Shown here: piece after piece, positions 44,893 through 57,488 of the stretch
Layout: each line of letters opens with the position of its first letter
How positions within the stretch are numbered: the first letter of the stretch is position 1
From: Desmodesmus armatus
Taxonomy: Eukaryota; Chlorophyta; Chlorophyceae; Sphaeropleales; Scenedesmaceae
Reading direction: 5' to 3'
Assembly: GCA_007449985.2 (NCBI GenBank)
Contig: VIIQ02000225.1
Span: 40,687 to 104,686 of the forward strand
DNA: 64,000 nt
Program-made: the position numbers and the translations under genes
Notes under the pieces: generated by a model
What the model was told of the DNA's origin: nothing
Databases searched by the model: none
What the model saw: the letters and a program-made list of their open reading frames with translations, nothing else

Positions 44893-47800
44893 TCACTGTG
44901 GGTTGGGCTTGCGGCTGTTGGCATGTGCCACCCGCGCACCAAACTCCAAAAGCTCCTTTGACACGTCATCCGTATCAATTATGACCTCGATAAAGGCCAG
45001 GTGGTCGGCCTTTTCAGGGCTGGTTGCTGCTGCTATAGCCTCTGCCAGCTGCCCCTCTGTCCCTGCCCTGGCTGTGAACAGCTTGCTGGCACTGGCCTGG
45101 GGGCCCTTGCCCTTGGGGAAGTGCTGCAGGGCACGCACCAGGCCACAGTAGTCCCAGTTCACAATCCTGCATCAGCACAGCACACAGCATGATGAATTTC
45201 AAGGCTTGATTCAGCGATAACATCGGTGTTGACTACGCATCTATCCAGTCGTGGGGTTGCAGTTGGCTGTGCATAGTAGTTTCGCACAGCTTTCCCCACG
45301 TGTGGCAGCGGTTCTGTGCCCAGGCGTAAGGCATGCTCAATTGACACGAATCCTGCTGGACGCTGATGCTCACTGTCAGTGATGCGCTGCTGCCAGCAGG
45401 CATTGGGTATGCCAAGTCTGCCCAGGCCCTGACCTACAGATGCTCTGCAGGCGTGTGCCTGCGTGTCTGTGTAGAGCATCAGTGCAAGCTTCAAGCTTGC
45501 ACACACTCGGTTGTCAACAAATCACTCACTGTCACATTGGTAGGCTCAGCACATGATGCGCATTGTCCTGCCAAACAACCCCCTGCTTACTGATTGTACG
45601 GCCCATCATGGATCTCAATCTCAATGGCATATCCAGCATTGTTGACCAGGAACATGATGGGGTTGGCACCAAAGCGCATCATCGTGCCCACGTCCTGGGC
45701 AGTCATCTGCAGGCAGCATGGCGGGAAAATGGCGGGAAACTGTTCGCCCTGTTGTTAAGATGGAAAAAAAAGTCTGCAACTTACTTGACCCAGTCCCACC
45801 GTGGGACACGGTTTAGGGTTTAGGGGGGGTTGAGGTTTAATCTGAGGCTTATCCTAATTATGTTTAGGGTTAACCCCTTAGGGTTTGGGGTTAGGGTTTA
45901 GGGGCCACACTGCCACTGCCAGTGACACTGGCAGTGCGTTGACCGTAATCCCAAGGCTTTTGCAAGTGCTACGGCCTGTAAACATGACGCAGCAATCTCC
46001 AACTGTGACCGTCACAGTTTCCGTGTGCATGCAAACAAGCTGGTTGTAGGCGGCTCAGGCGCTTGCAACGAGCCAGACCCCCAAAGGCCGACTTGAGCTT
46101 GGCTGCCAGATTTGCCTTGGACTCTGGCACGTGCATGTTCCATCCATTGCACAAATGTTTTGGACCGTAGTGTTGCACTGCCAGGCTGGGCCCAACAGCC
46201 TGGCGTCAATGCAGCACCTTTCGTGTTCTCTTCAACTAGTTACTGCATAGTAGTATTAGTTTCAGAGTCTGCAACTTTGTTGTCACATGTCAACACCGCT
46301 CACCTGGAAGCTTCCATCGCCGATGAACGACAGTAGGCGCTTGCCTGCAGCCGCAGCCGCAAGGCTGTAGCCCAGGGTGGCACCCACAGACCAGCCGATG
46401 CTGCAACACATCCGTACAACACATCAGGGGTGTTGGCGAGCGACAATTTGGTTGCCGCACGTTTAATGGTCGGACTGCAGTCGGCTGGATGCTGGACTGC
46501 AAAAAGGCCTCAGGCTCCATCTGATGATGAGTCATCATCGCTACACAGATTGGGAGCCGAAGGCCTGCAGCTGGTGCTGTGCTGTGCGTTGCATGCTGTG
46601 CTGTGCATGACCTGCTGTGCTGGTGCGCCTCACCTGCCGTAGCGCATTTGTATTTCATAGCCAGCTCCAGGGGGCAGCTGCAGCTTCAGCGTGTTGAACC
46701 AGCTGTCCTGCAGCACAAACACAACACTGACCACTAGTCAACACACGTGTGTTGAAAATTGTGCACCTTTTGCTCAAACTTTCAACACCCTGTACTACAG
46801 GGTGTAACTCCGGGTGTTACACCAGTCCGTGTGCACCACACTGTGCGGCACTACTTTGTATAGACCACCGCACTCGTCCTGCCTCATTGCATGCCATGCC
46901 AAGACTGCTGCGCGGCAGCAGCTGCGACGCCATAAGGTGACCAGCTTGGCTGCTGCTGATATCAGAAACACCCAGTCCAAAGCTTCAGCTAGAGCACTCA
47001 CCCCTGTCTCGGCCAGAATGCACGAGTCTTCTGTAAGCATGTCCTGCAGACACAAAACAACAATGACACCCTCACTTGCCAAGGTGCAGGCATAGCAAAC
47101 TTATCGCTCAATCACGCAAGTGCCTGATGCCACAACCTTGATGTTGGCTCAAGTTGAAGGCTCCCTGGCTGTTTTACACTGACTGCCAGCTTAGGTGCTC
47201 AATTTGCCTCTCACTGTTACCTTGGCCTTGACGCCTACCATCCCGCAACACCCTCCCAGCCACAGGGCACCTGCACACACCACCCACTCACCCACGTGGT
47301 GCACCTACCCATTTACCTAGACCTGACTGAAGAGGGCCACCTGCCCCCCCTCCCCACCTGGCCCTAACTGCCAGCTTGTGTGGCACAACTCCGAGTTGTG
47401 GGGGGGGGCCCTCCATCCTCAATTTAGACACAACCATCAAACAATCTAAGAGCGGCACACTCCATCTATGAGCGACAGACGTGTGGTGCACTCCCAGCCA
47501 CCTTGCTCCTCTGGTTATTGATGGTGTCGGCGTTGATGACAGTCAGGGAGTCAGGACATATGTGTGGCACCCTCCCAGCCACCAGGCGCCTGCACACACC
47601 ACCCATCCACTCACCTGGACCTGTCTGAATAGGGCCACTCGGCCTAGCTGCCTGTCAGCGGCCACCTCCAGCTTAGGCAACATGCATGGAGTAACGAATG
47701 TGTGGACTTCACACATTTGCCAAATGTGACAGTGTCAGTCCAACACAAAAGGCATTTTCAGCCAACACGGCGTGCCCTCTGCCCACTCACCTGGACCTGT

Positions 47801-50800
47801 CTGAAGAGGGCCACCCGGCCTAGCTGCTTGTCAGCAGCTACTTCAAGCTTAGGCAGCACGCACGGCTCCTGCATGCGCCTGAAGTTGCTCATGGAAGCGG
47901 GCTTGGGCTCCACAGCAGCAGCCAGCTTGCGCATGAAGGCCTGTAGAAAACAGCGCACTCTAGGAGGTCGGACAAAAACGATGCCAAGCAAACTATGCAG
48001 GCAACTCTCAAAAAGCTATGCCGGAAAGTCCCCATGTGGACGGGCCTGAAGAAAACAGGGACATGCCATGTTGTCATGATCAACCATGGTTCTGTTGGCC
48101 CTGCTTAGTCTGCTGAGCTGCTGTGCCGTGCTGAGCAGCATGATGGCCAGCATGAATGCGCCTTGGTGCAAAGGCCTTTGCTGGTTCGCCAGGATAGAGG
48201 GTCCCACCTCACAGTCAATGCATCCAAAGGTCTGTCCGCCCTTGATGGTGACCCTGTCTGGCTCCACAGTGATTGTCTTGTCAGGGCTGAGCAGCAGGCT
48301 GTAGCCCACAGTGCTGTAGTCCGTCCACACCTGCATGTGCACAACCGAGTACGTACTTTTCAAATGTGTACATACTCTTAACAATAAAATGTGTACATAC
48401 TCTTTCACATGTGTACATACTCTCAAGAACACCAAGCAGAAAAGTATGCCAAATTTGCATTGTGAGCGTACCGACTCACTGCCCCAGTACAGTCCCAGAA
48501 TGCTGCTGCTGTTGATCATGCTTGAAAAAGAATAGTCGCGAGGTAAGCTTTGTGCCGGCGGCCCATTCCTGGGGATGCTTGCATACATCATCGCAAGGCA
48601 CATGAGCCTCACATGCATGCATTGACAGTGCAGGTTGGAGCCCCATGTGGGTCAGTGTGGCAGTAACTGACGTGCCACCTGGCCAGAAGATGGTATGCGG
48701 GGCAGAGATGGTGTGTGTCGTGCACAATTAGCTGTCACTGCCAAACACATAGACTACACAGCAGTACTGCCACTACTGCTCGGAGCAGGACTGAACCCCT
48801 GACATGTGCCTGGCCAAAAGATGGAGTGTGCCACTCACCGCACCCACTGCCACCACCACATCAGCTGACTCGACAGACTCGCAGGTGCTGTCACTGCTGA
48901 TGCTGCCAAAGTAGTACCCTGTGACACACAATACAGCAATCCGCAACAGCACACCCTCATGAACATGAATCATGAGCATGCAGAAGCTCAAAGGTCACAT
49001 TACTGAATCTAATAGCCCCTGTCAACACTTGACAGAAGCTTGCAGGAGCTTGCAAGGAGCAAACCTACACCTTTGCGGTGACAGTATGCAGCACGACGAT
49101 CATTGAGCGGCACCGTGGCGGCTTCAAAGAACCCCAAGTGCGCAGCCAAGAACTTCTGTGGCCATGGCACATGCCGTATTGCCAATGCGTGCCCGGCAGG
49201 CTGTCTACTGCATTAGCAGATGCTCCCTACCGATGTACTGCTCATGGTTCTCTGGGAACATTCCCTTGGCATCTGCTGTAGTGGCAACAGCACTCTGCAG
49301 CATGAAAGACATAGCAGCATTCACAATTTGCTCAGGCCTTCCTATGTGTGCACAACATGACTGCCGCCAATGGGACGTGGTATTTTGCATGCCATCGTAC
49401 CAGTGGCCCAGTGCTGGGCACTCTTTGCACCTCCCCCCCCCCCCACAGACAGAGGACCCCCACGCGCACCCCTTCCTGGTTACCAAATTAGTCAAGACAA
49501 ACACTGTTTGGCCTGGCAGAAGCAGTGCCCAGGTCCCACCTTGAGTGCATCAGGGGGCAAGGGCGACACGGGGGTACAACAGGAACGATTTAAAGCCCAA
49601 ATGTCCAAAGCCCAAATCTCACACTAAAACCCTCAGGCCCCGCCTCAAGTGTCTCTGCCAGCTCCCTGAAGGCCTTCCCTCCCATCCACTTTTGTAACAA
49701 CACAAGGTGACTGTCCTGCTGAATTGATGTGGCTGGTTGAAAGTCATGTGTCAACTCATTGACACTAACACCCTCAGGTCACACCTTGAGTGCCCCTGCC
49801 ACTTCTCTGAAGGCCTCCCTCCCATCCATTATACAAATACTACTGTCGGTAACTGTCCTGCTGAGTTGACACGGCCGTTTGCAAGTCATGTCACATGGCA
49901 TGTGTCGACTTGGTCACACTAATACCCGCATGTCGCACCTGTAGTGCCTCTGCCAGCTCCCTGAAGGCATCCCTCCTGTGGTGTGCCCTCAGCCGGGGCC
50001 CACCCAGCAGCACCGGCTTCTGTGAGGACCGCAGCACCTCGGCAGCAGCCTTCACAGCAGCATCAAGGGACGCTGCAACAGCAGCAGCAGCAGCAGCGGC
50101 AGCAGCAGCAGAGGCCGCAGCAGCAGCAGCCAAACGTGAGGACATCAGCGCCCCGGCAGTTGCACAACTCACCGCACATCGTGCAAAGTCCTGATGTGCA
50201 CCCTCCGTATCACACACATGAGCCTGTGTCACCAGCGGTCCCAAACTTGGCACCCCATTAGGGAAGCGCAAGCTGGCCACTGGACAAGCAACCGCCCTGG
50301 CAGGTTTGGCACAACCCAGCGCATACTGCACACATCCCGTCTGCACCCTCTGTGTCACACACGTGTGCCTGTGTAACCCGGGGTCCCGCCCTTGCCACCC
50401 CGTTGGGCAACAGCCCCTCACCAAGAACAAGTGGTGGGCGGGTTGCTGCTGCACATGTCTAAGAGAACAGCCCCCCACCAAGAAAGAAAAGGTGGGCCGT
50501 GTTGCTGCTGCGCACCCCGAAGAAAACGGCCCCTCACCAAGACAAAGTGGTGGGCAGTGTTGCTGCTGCAAGCACATGTGCGCACACCCTTTGAAAAACA
50601 GCCCCTCACCTGCATTTGTGTGTCGCTGTGTGATGGCAATGGGGATGGGTGGGTCTGTGAAGGAGGCATGGGGCAAGCTTGCCATGTTGCAGCAGATCTC
50701 AATGTATGCTGGCTTCTGCTGCTTCTGCAGGGTTACAAAGGGGACATGGAATGATAGGGTTGACAGCAGAGGTTTCAGCAAACAGGCAGTGCGGTGTGGC

Positions 50801-52929
50801 CTTCTCAGCAGCTTGCATTTGCTGTAGCCAGCTGTGCAGAACCAACCAACCGCTTTGTCAGTTAGTGACGGCCAAAGCGCAGCACGAAAATACTGCATCA
50901 CCACCACTGCTAAACGACAGCATGTGCAACTACCATACTGTCAACTCTCCCGCTAGAATTCAATTCGAACCCCAAACCCTGCTCACCAGTGCCTCAGATA
51001 TGGCCTTGTCAATCTGGTGGTGTGCCTCTGTCAAGTGCTGCACCACCACCGCTGCGCAGGTGACCTCCTTGAATGCCCTGTACTGCTGCCCCAGGTCCTT
51101 CTCACCAATGGTGTGGTGCACAGTGTGGTTGGCAGCAAAGTCATTGGAGTTGGGACCACCTGACAACACACATGTACAGGATAGTTGGAGGACATTTCAT
51201 TGGTTGGAGAATCACTTAGAGATAGTCAGGGGCTGTGAGAAATTGTGTCACCAGGAGTGGGGGTGGGCATGGCGCTCTCAACCAGGCTATGGTGAGTTCT
51301 GCAGTGGCACTGCTATTGTTTGTTTCATGCAGCACTGCCAAGTGGGCCAACACACTGTGGCATCGCATGCATGATGTGCTCTAGCTGCCTGCCTGCAAAC
51401 CAGAAGTCAGGCTGCACACTGCAGACTGCGCACTGCACTCAACGCTGACTCCAGCTTGGTGAGTCACACAACCATTTCAGTGGCAGCGTACTGCAGCTGC
51501 ATGGGCTGAGGCCCCACCCTGTTGCCGCCACTGGGCACGTGCCCATGCACTTGACAGGCTGTGGCCTGCTGCAAACCATGCATGGGCACACCCTGCACTT
51601 TCTGTTGCAGAAAGCTCATAGAACCTGGCTGTCGTGCGCAAGTAACTGTCACTGCCGAGCTCCGCACATACATTACACAGCAGTAGTGCGCCCAGGCTAT
51701 GTGTCTATGACCCCCTGGTATGCCTATCGATGCCATAGTATCAAGCCCTGCAGACGGTGTGCCCACCTGACACAAATATGACTGGCAGGTCCTCACTGTA
51801 GCAGCCGGCACAGGCATTCAGTACTGACAGACCACCAACACCGTACCTGCAGGAACAGACAGACACCAGCACCAAGGGGTGGCAGGGCAGGTCGATCAGA
51901 TGCAGCTGTATCAGCCTGATGTCGCATGGCATGTCTTAGGTTGGCAGCATGCATGCCGATGATTCTGCTACTGCTGGGTGCCAGTCTGTGCCTGCAGACA
52001 AGCTAGGGTCAGGGTCATGCAGAATGCAAGCACTGCAGCGCTTGTGGCTGTTAGACTCACGTGACAACGCATGCGGCCACGCCCTTGCGCCTGCAGTAGC
52101 CGTCAGCGGCATAGCCTGCGTTCAGCTCGTTGCACGTCCTGCAGAGTTGTTACAACATGGCGGCAAGGTCACACATGGCTTGACAAAGAGGAGAAAACCC
52201 GCACCCTGGCCCTACTCAAAACTCAAACCCTAAACCCTAAACCCTAAGCTGTCGCCGCCATCGCAGGGATAGCCAAAGTGCGGCTGCTGCGCAGTGCAGT
52301 ATTACTGTCCTACTGCCCAAGGTGCTGCTAGGTCTGCTGCTGCGGCTGTCGGTGGTATAGAAAAGCGGCTGACAGCTTGGTTGCTGTAGTGTGTGTTGCG
52401 CCGCACCAGTGTTGTACTTACCAGACCATGTTGAGGGCTTTGTTGGCATTCAGTTCATCCAGCAGGGACAAGTTGAAGTCACCAGGCACACCGAATGCAT
52501 GCGTCACACCTATCTCCACCAACCGCCCTACACAGGAAGGGGGCAAGATGCAAAGTGGTGTACTGTTAATGCTTCTGCTTTTTCACTCACTGTTGTGCCT
52601 CACATGCTGCGACTGCCAGCTGCTGAGCCAGGCAGGCATACAGGGTACATGCGCATTGCCTTCATGGCTGTGACGAGCCATGATTCGAATGTTCTGAGGC
52701 TGCGCCCAATGCTTGACTTTCATGCAACTGAAAGGCAGCAGAGCGCAGTAGAGACAGCACTGCATGCATGTATCGTACACGCTACAATCCGCCCTCCCTG
52801 CTCACCAGCCAGGAATGCGCCCAGTGACACCCCATCTTTGGGTGCAGCAGGAGCCTCAGCTGCGGCCTGTTCAGCTCTCTGCTGTTGCTCTGCGCTGGGG
52901 TTGACAACCACTGGCTGTGCACTGGACAT
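44893..52929 (-). CDS. PDC: Pyruvate decarboxylase
   Basis: Sixteen exons join in phase: 52806..52929, 52422..52527, 52061..52138, 51767..51846, 50987..51159, 50610..50724, 49939..50072, 49231..49294, 48839..48918, 48208..48330, 47791..47940, 47002..47043, 46634..46707, 46304..46400, 45591..45706 and 44893..45166, giving 609 residues. It is a TPP- and Mg-dependent enzyme converting pyruvate to acetaldehyde and CO2 in fermentation. Active-site residues are present: Asp58 (GVPGDFNLS), Glu81 ([13 protein letters not shown]), His144-His145 (NHTVHHTIG) and Glu509 ([18 protein letters not shown]). The TPP motif is GDGSFQ at 475-480 through NN at 502-503. The N-terminus has a 35-residue Ala/Gln-rich extension and no clear transit peptide. 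Several introns contain copies of exon ends. Confidence 0.96.
45805..45905 (+). repeat. Telomere-like patch in PDC intron
   Basis: GGTTTAGGGTTTAGGG, then TTTAGGGTTAACCCCTTAGGGTTTGGGG. TTTAGGG-type units on the plus strand lie in the intron between the last two-but-one PDC exons. Confidence 0.8.
47290..47830 (-). repeat. Copies of a PDC exon end with donor
   Basis: The end of exon 11 (47791..47840; VALFRQVQ plus GTGAGT) is repeated at about 47608..47670, with the reading intact and a perfect donor, and more weakly at 47312..47345. Confidence 0.88.
49530..49980 (-). repeat. Four copies of [13 protein letters not shown] exon end
   Basis: The exon-7 end (true donor at 49938) is echoed near 49780-49835 (GCACTCAAG plus GTGTGA), 49640-49690 (ACACTTGAG then GCGGGG, donor lost) and 49538-49552 (GCACTCAAG plus GTGGGA). 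Confidence 0.88.
50195..50625 (-). repeat. Repeated blocks near PDC exon 6 donor
   Basis: ACAGCCCCTCACC, the exon-6 donor region, recurs at about 50410, 50466, 50527 and 50598 with GTGGTGGGC(A/G)G linkers. A second unit (GCACCCTC, then TGTGTCAC) occurs at about 50200 and 50343. Confidence 0.8.
52213..52243 (-). repeat. Telomeric repeat patch in PDC intron
   Basis: Three perfect units AAACCCTAAACCCTAAACCC on the plus strand, the Arabidopsis-type telomere sequence in the reverse orientation. Confidence 0.9.
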
Positions 52930-53929
52930 CCTTGCTACTACTCCACACTCAGAAGAAAAGAAGCACTTTGCAACTGCACTGCCACCCACAACTATCGTAG
53001 CGTCCAACCTACTTACACAAACATACTTCTGCTGGGGCGTAAGCTTTGTGATCACAAATTTTGGTAACGTCACAGGACGTCGTGACTCAGGGCGGTTACC
53101 GCGAACAGGGGAAATGGATCCGCACTGTCTTGACTTGTATGACACAACTATTACCATTGTGATTCTTGCATTGGAAGGATCATTCTTGGTTTGTTGTCTT
53201 GTCCCAGGCTTGAGTATGTTATCATGGCTCATGGCATGAACGTGCACTTCGTGGCCAACAAGGTCAAGTACACTGTCTGAAGTCAACTCAAGTGGCTTTG
53301 GAAGCGTTATAGGGCATGTTGATTTTCATTCGCAGTATACGGCAGCAGGGGGCCTGCACGGTCAAGCAATGCTGTTCCTCATGCACGCGGCAGCATGGTT
53401 CCATGCAGGGCCCTGCACAGCCCTCAACAGATAGCTACCTTAGGTCTCACAGTTTGCTAGTGTTGATCTGTCAACGCAGCAGACGAGGCTGCATACTACA
53501 CCTTGGTGCACAGACGTCTGGCCCAGTGGGCCCACACCTGGGTGTCAGGATTGAGTGATCCTCATGTGCCCCTCACAGGCCTTGCTGGCGTTCAAGCCAG
53601 CTGCTGTCACGTTCGCCTGAGTGATTATGAGGTGTCTGACTGTGCCAGGCAGCATACAGTTCAGGACCGACTGTAGCAACTGCCAACCTTCGCTTGACTC
53701 ATGAGTTGACTTTCAACTGGATGCTGGCCTGACTGCGCTAACATTTCTTGCAGATTACGTCATAGTCAAGACATCACCCTGCTTGCTGCTGTACATCAAT
53801 TCGCCACATCTGCGGGATCTCTCGAAAACACCGACACCGTTTAGCCGTGCCTACCACCCTTATTACGCTTTGTCCTTTTCAGAATATTGGATAGGTCTTG
53901 CATCTGTCCGATCCCCCCTCAGCAGCGTC

Positions 53930-53962
<33 letters not shown>

Positions 53963-54010
53963 TCAGCAACAGCAGGAGCAGCAGCAGCAGCAGCAGCAGC
54001 AGCACCTACC
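52930..54010. promoter_or_regulatory. Divergent region of PDC and BCCIP genes
   Basis: It holds both promoters. On the BCCIP side the frame stays open for about 228 bp before the ATG at 54011 but contains no ATG. It includes CAG runs at 53931..53960 and 53979..54003 that would read as alanine, so it is most likely 5' UTR. Confidence 0.55.
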
Positions 54011-55651
54011 ATGGGCAAACGCAAGCTTGAGCAAGCGCAGGAGAAGCAGGAACCAGATCACCAGGAGGAACCCAGCGATCTGGGCTCGGAAGAGGACCTC
54101 TCTGGCAGCGAGGAGGAGGGCAGCAGCGGCAGTGAAGGGGAGTCAGGAAGCAGCGGGGACGATGACAGCGGCAGCAGCAGCGGGCCAGAAGTATCAGACG
54201 ATCAGGAAGACGACAGCGACGATCCGGACGATTTCGATAAGATTGACGTGAACTTTGAGTTTTTTGACCCAAAGGAATCGGACTTCCATGGGCTCAAGGC
54301 GCTGCTGCACAGCTACCTTGACGGACAGCAGTACGACAGCTCACAGCTTATTGATGCCATCATACAGCAGGTATGTGGGGTGTGTGGGGATGTGGGGATG
54401 GGTGGGGGTGGGTGGAAATGGGCGGGGGGGGGGGGGGGTGAGGTGTGGGGTTTGGGGGGGCGGGGGTGTGGGTGGGTGTGTGGGGTTGGGGGTGGGGGAG
54501 TCATACAGCAGGTATGATATAATGATTTCAGCACTTGCAGTCTGAAGGGGTTTCGTGTACAGGAAACTGTTGAAATAGCTGGCAGCACAGCAGCATGCAG
54601 CTGAGGGGTGGTTTGCCACCACTTGCTAGTTGATCGCACTGCAGCAAGACAAGCTTTCTTCCAGCTGTTTTGCACAAACAAGGTGCCTGAAGCCTGCTCA
54701 AACAGCTTTCTGACATGCAATATTTCTATGTTATGTTGTGCCGCGCCATGCTGTGCTGTGCCGTGCCGTGCTGTGCAGCCCCAGGTAGGCACAGTTGTGC
54801 GCACAGGAGAAGATGAGGACCCGATTGCTGTCATGACAGTGCTCAACACGCAGCAGCACGGCAAGGCAGGCTTCATGCAGCAGATCAAGGGCCACATGCT
54901 GGACAAGTGCAAGGATGCAGCAGCCAAACAGCAGCTGAGTAAGGTGGGTTGTTGACACTGCAACCAACCTGTGTATACCAGCAGGACAGTCATGAATGGC
55001 ATTTCGTTTGACAAGGAGGGCTTTTAGAGTGCTAAAATTCGCTTGAATGAATGGGCGCAGCAGCCAAACAGCAGCTCAGCACAGTGTATATGCTGCAGCT
55101 CCACCTGCTGGTATGATTAGGGTTTAGGGCTTAAAGTTTAGGGTTTAAGCCTTAGCTTCGCATCTTTGACGCACCAGCAGCTGTGGGTGCTGATGGTATG
55201 GGTCATTACCCACACCTGCAGCAGCGTAGCTGCTGCAGGACTGCTTGTGTGCGTGCGCTGACGACCTGAAGTGGTGTCTTTTAGCCCCGGTCATAGCTGG
55301 GGTGTGCATGTACCGTCATGCCATACACCCTACACGGGGACGTCCCCTCTTCAAACCTCATACCCACACCTGCCTTGGTGTTCTGCTGCTGCAGGCCTGG
55401 GATCAGCCCGGCACTGGGCTGATTGTGAATGAGCGGCTGATCAACAGCCCCCTCAGCTGGCACCCCCACTGGTACAGGCCCTCTTCAGTGAGATAGGATG
55501 GGCCACAGAAGATGAGCCCTCACAGGTGTGACCTACGCTTTGTGTGTCGGTCAACCTTCGTCTGTCTTGTTGTTCTGGTGGCAAAGTCTTGATCAGCAGG
55601 TGGTGACTTGCAGCAGGTTGACAGACAGCTTGCAAAGGCACAGCAGCTTGG

Positions 55652-55710
<59 letters not shown>

Positions 55711-57488
55711 TGTTAAATGGCAGGACTGCTTGTGCTGCCACAGCAGTCGCATGCAGCCCCAGATGACAAAGCAGCGACAGAGGCTACCAGCAGTGTGGTT
55801 GCTTTCTCAGTTTGTAGCCGTGTAGTCAAATCGGCTGTTGTGGTCCTGGCTGCTGGCTCCTCCCTCACTCTTTGAGCTGCTCACTCACACCTTGTGCTGT
55901 TGACACGGGCTACGGGACTCATCAGGTCAAGCGCTGTCTGGAAAGTTAACCCTTTAAGGGCGGGAGGCCCATTTTTGGCCCAAACGTTTGCAAGGCTATA
56001 TCTTTGCGTCCAGTTGGATTCTAGACCATCTGAGCACAGATTCTGAAAGCCTGAAATGTGTACTTTAAGGATTGCCAGCGCGTTACATCGTGCGCGCACA
56101 TATGCGTGCACGATAACCGTTTGACGTCGAGGTGTACAGCAGCAATGGTGGAAGGTGTGCTGGAACCCAACTTGGGGGGCTTTGCACGCCCTGATAAAAA
56201 TTCAGAGTAGTTGTATACCTTTTATAAACTTGATCTCGTGTGTAATATCAGGTCCTGGCAACAGCAGGCGGACTTGGTGCTGGTTGACAGATGGTCGATG
56301 GATAGACACCAACAGCAGCAGGCCGTGCAGCAAAGTGTTTCTACACATTTGTTATATTATTCAAAGCTTATTTGCAACATGCAAAGCTGTTTCGTGGCCG
56401 TTGCTGCCACGGATTTGAACTTTCTCCCCACTGGTCAACCTGGCTCGTGAAAGCCAGGGGCCATATAGCAGCAGTATATGTAGAATTGAGGCCGTTGCGC
56501 GCCTTGTCGGGACAGCTGACCTATGTATGCATGTCATCGAGCCTTGCGGCGGGTGCGGGACGTCGCCAGGGAAACGCAATACACCTCCCACTTGGACGTT
56601 TGACTGGTCAACCTTTGAGTTGACTTTGAGGCTTTATTATAAGCTGACCACGCCTTAGAACGGCCAGCGCACAGCAGCATGTTGTCACACATTGTCATGG
56701 TGACCCCTGGTCTTAGTGTGACTCCAATTGGCCCAGCGTGGCCAAAGTTATTGCAATTCGCATCCAAGGGGTCTTGGGGCCAAAAAAGCCCGGACTAAGC
56801 CCGCCCTTAAAGGGTTAAGGGCAAGTGAAGTGAATGGGTTGCATACAATGCACAGTCACTGATCAAAACCTGTGTGTTGTTTGCAGGAGCGCCGTGACCT
56901 ATTCAAGTTCAAGCAGTACCTGTTAATGACTCGGGTGTTCAGCGACCCGCTGCCGCAAGAGCAGCAGCAGCAGCAGGAGGGAGCAGCAGGCTCCAGTAAG
57001 GGCAAGCCGCCTGCAGGGCCTGGCAAACCACCCAAGGGGCCTCAGCAGCAGCCAGCAAAGAAGCAGAAACAGCAGCAGGTAAGGAGCGGCGGGGACTGCA
57101 GGGTTATAATGGCGTGGTTTGCATGTGTGTTGGGACGCACGGAATTTGGGCAGATGCATCGTGGGTGGGGGAATATCATTGCATTGAGATGCTGCAGGGT
57201 AGCCAGGGTTTGTAAGGTAACACCTATACTTGTGCTGCAACGGGTACTGTATTTGTTGCTGTGCTGCAGGCTGGAGCGCCAGTGGTTGTGTATGTGCGGC
57301 CAGAGGATGAGTTCTTCCACAAACAGGCCACAGCCTCCTACACCTTCCCCATTGAGGGTCGTGCAGTGGGCAAGGACGAGCTGCAGCCACTGCGGCTGGT
57401 GATGCTGCTGCCTGCAAACAAGGTGGCTGCTGCCAGGTGGGTGGATGGAGCACTGTTACTGTTACAGACGGTCATGTGTGATGGCTGA
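54011..57488 (+). CDS. BCCIP/BCP1-family protein
   Basis: Exons seen: 54011..54370, 54779..54943, 55395 to about 55529, 56887..57078 and 57270 to about 57488. The family (yeast Bcp1, human BCCIP) works in nuclear export and in ribosomal protein uL14 chaperoning and genome stability. The order is a basic start MGKRKLEQAQEK, a Ser/Glu/Asp-rich tract (54100-54230), then the conserved core FDKIDVNFEFFDPKESDFHG, QQ-PQVGTVVRTGEDEDP, GLIVNERLINSP, RRDLFKFKQYLLMTRVFSD and PLRLVMLLPANKV. A one-base frame break occurs at a run of five C near 55450: the family-like continuation (QLAPPLVQALFSE) is in the next frame. The exact C-terminal exon is uncertain. Intron 3 contains the TTAA-flanked element. Confidence 0.85.
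54495..54520 (+). repeat. Copy of BCCIP exon 1 donor
   Basis: TCATACAGCAGGTATG, identical to the end of exon 1 with its donor (54360..54374), is repeated after a G-rich spacer. Confidence 0.8.
55115..55155 (+). repeat. Degenerate telomere-like patch in BCCIP intron
   Basis: TAGGGTTTAGGGCTTAAAG then TTTAGGGTTTAAG; three to four TTTAGGG-like units. Confidence 0.7.
55654..55708 (+). repeat. (CTG)n microsatellite
   Basis: About 18 uninterrupted CTG units in BCCIP intron 3. Confidence 0.97.
55950..56814. mobile_element. Non-autonomous piggyBac-like element with TTAA target site
   Basis: The 865-bp element is flanked on both sides by TTAA (55946..55949 and 56815..56818). Its ends are inverted repeats: the left begins CCCTTTAAGGGCGGG and the right ends CCCGCCCTTAAAGGG. 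A second inner pair follows (TTTTTGGCCC against GGGCCAAAAAA), with about 6 bp more spacer on the right. TTAA target duplication and ends starting CCC are hallmarks of piggyBac. No transposase frame lies inside, so it would need a helper. It sits in intron 3 of the BCCIP gene, which is otherwise coherent on both sides. Confidence 0.85.

Noticed and set aside
53783..54010. Open frame extending upstream of the BCCIP ATG
   Set aside because: It contains no ATG and is mostly CAG repeat reading as alanine; treated as 5' leader.
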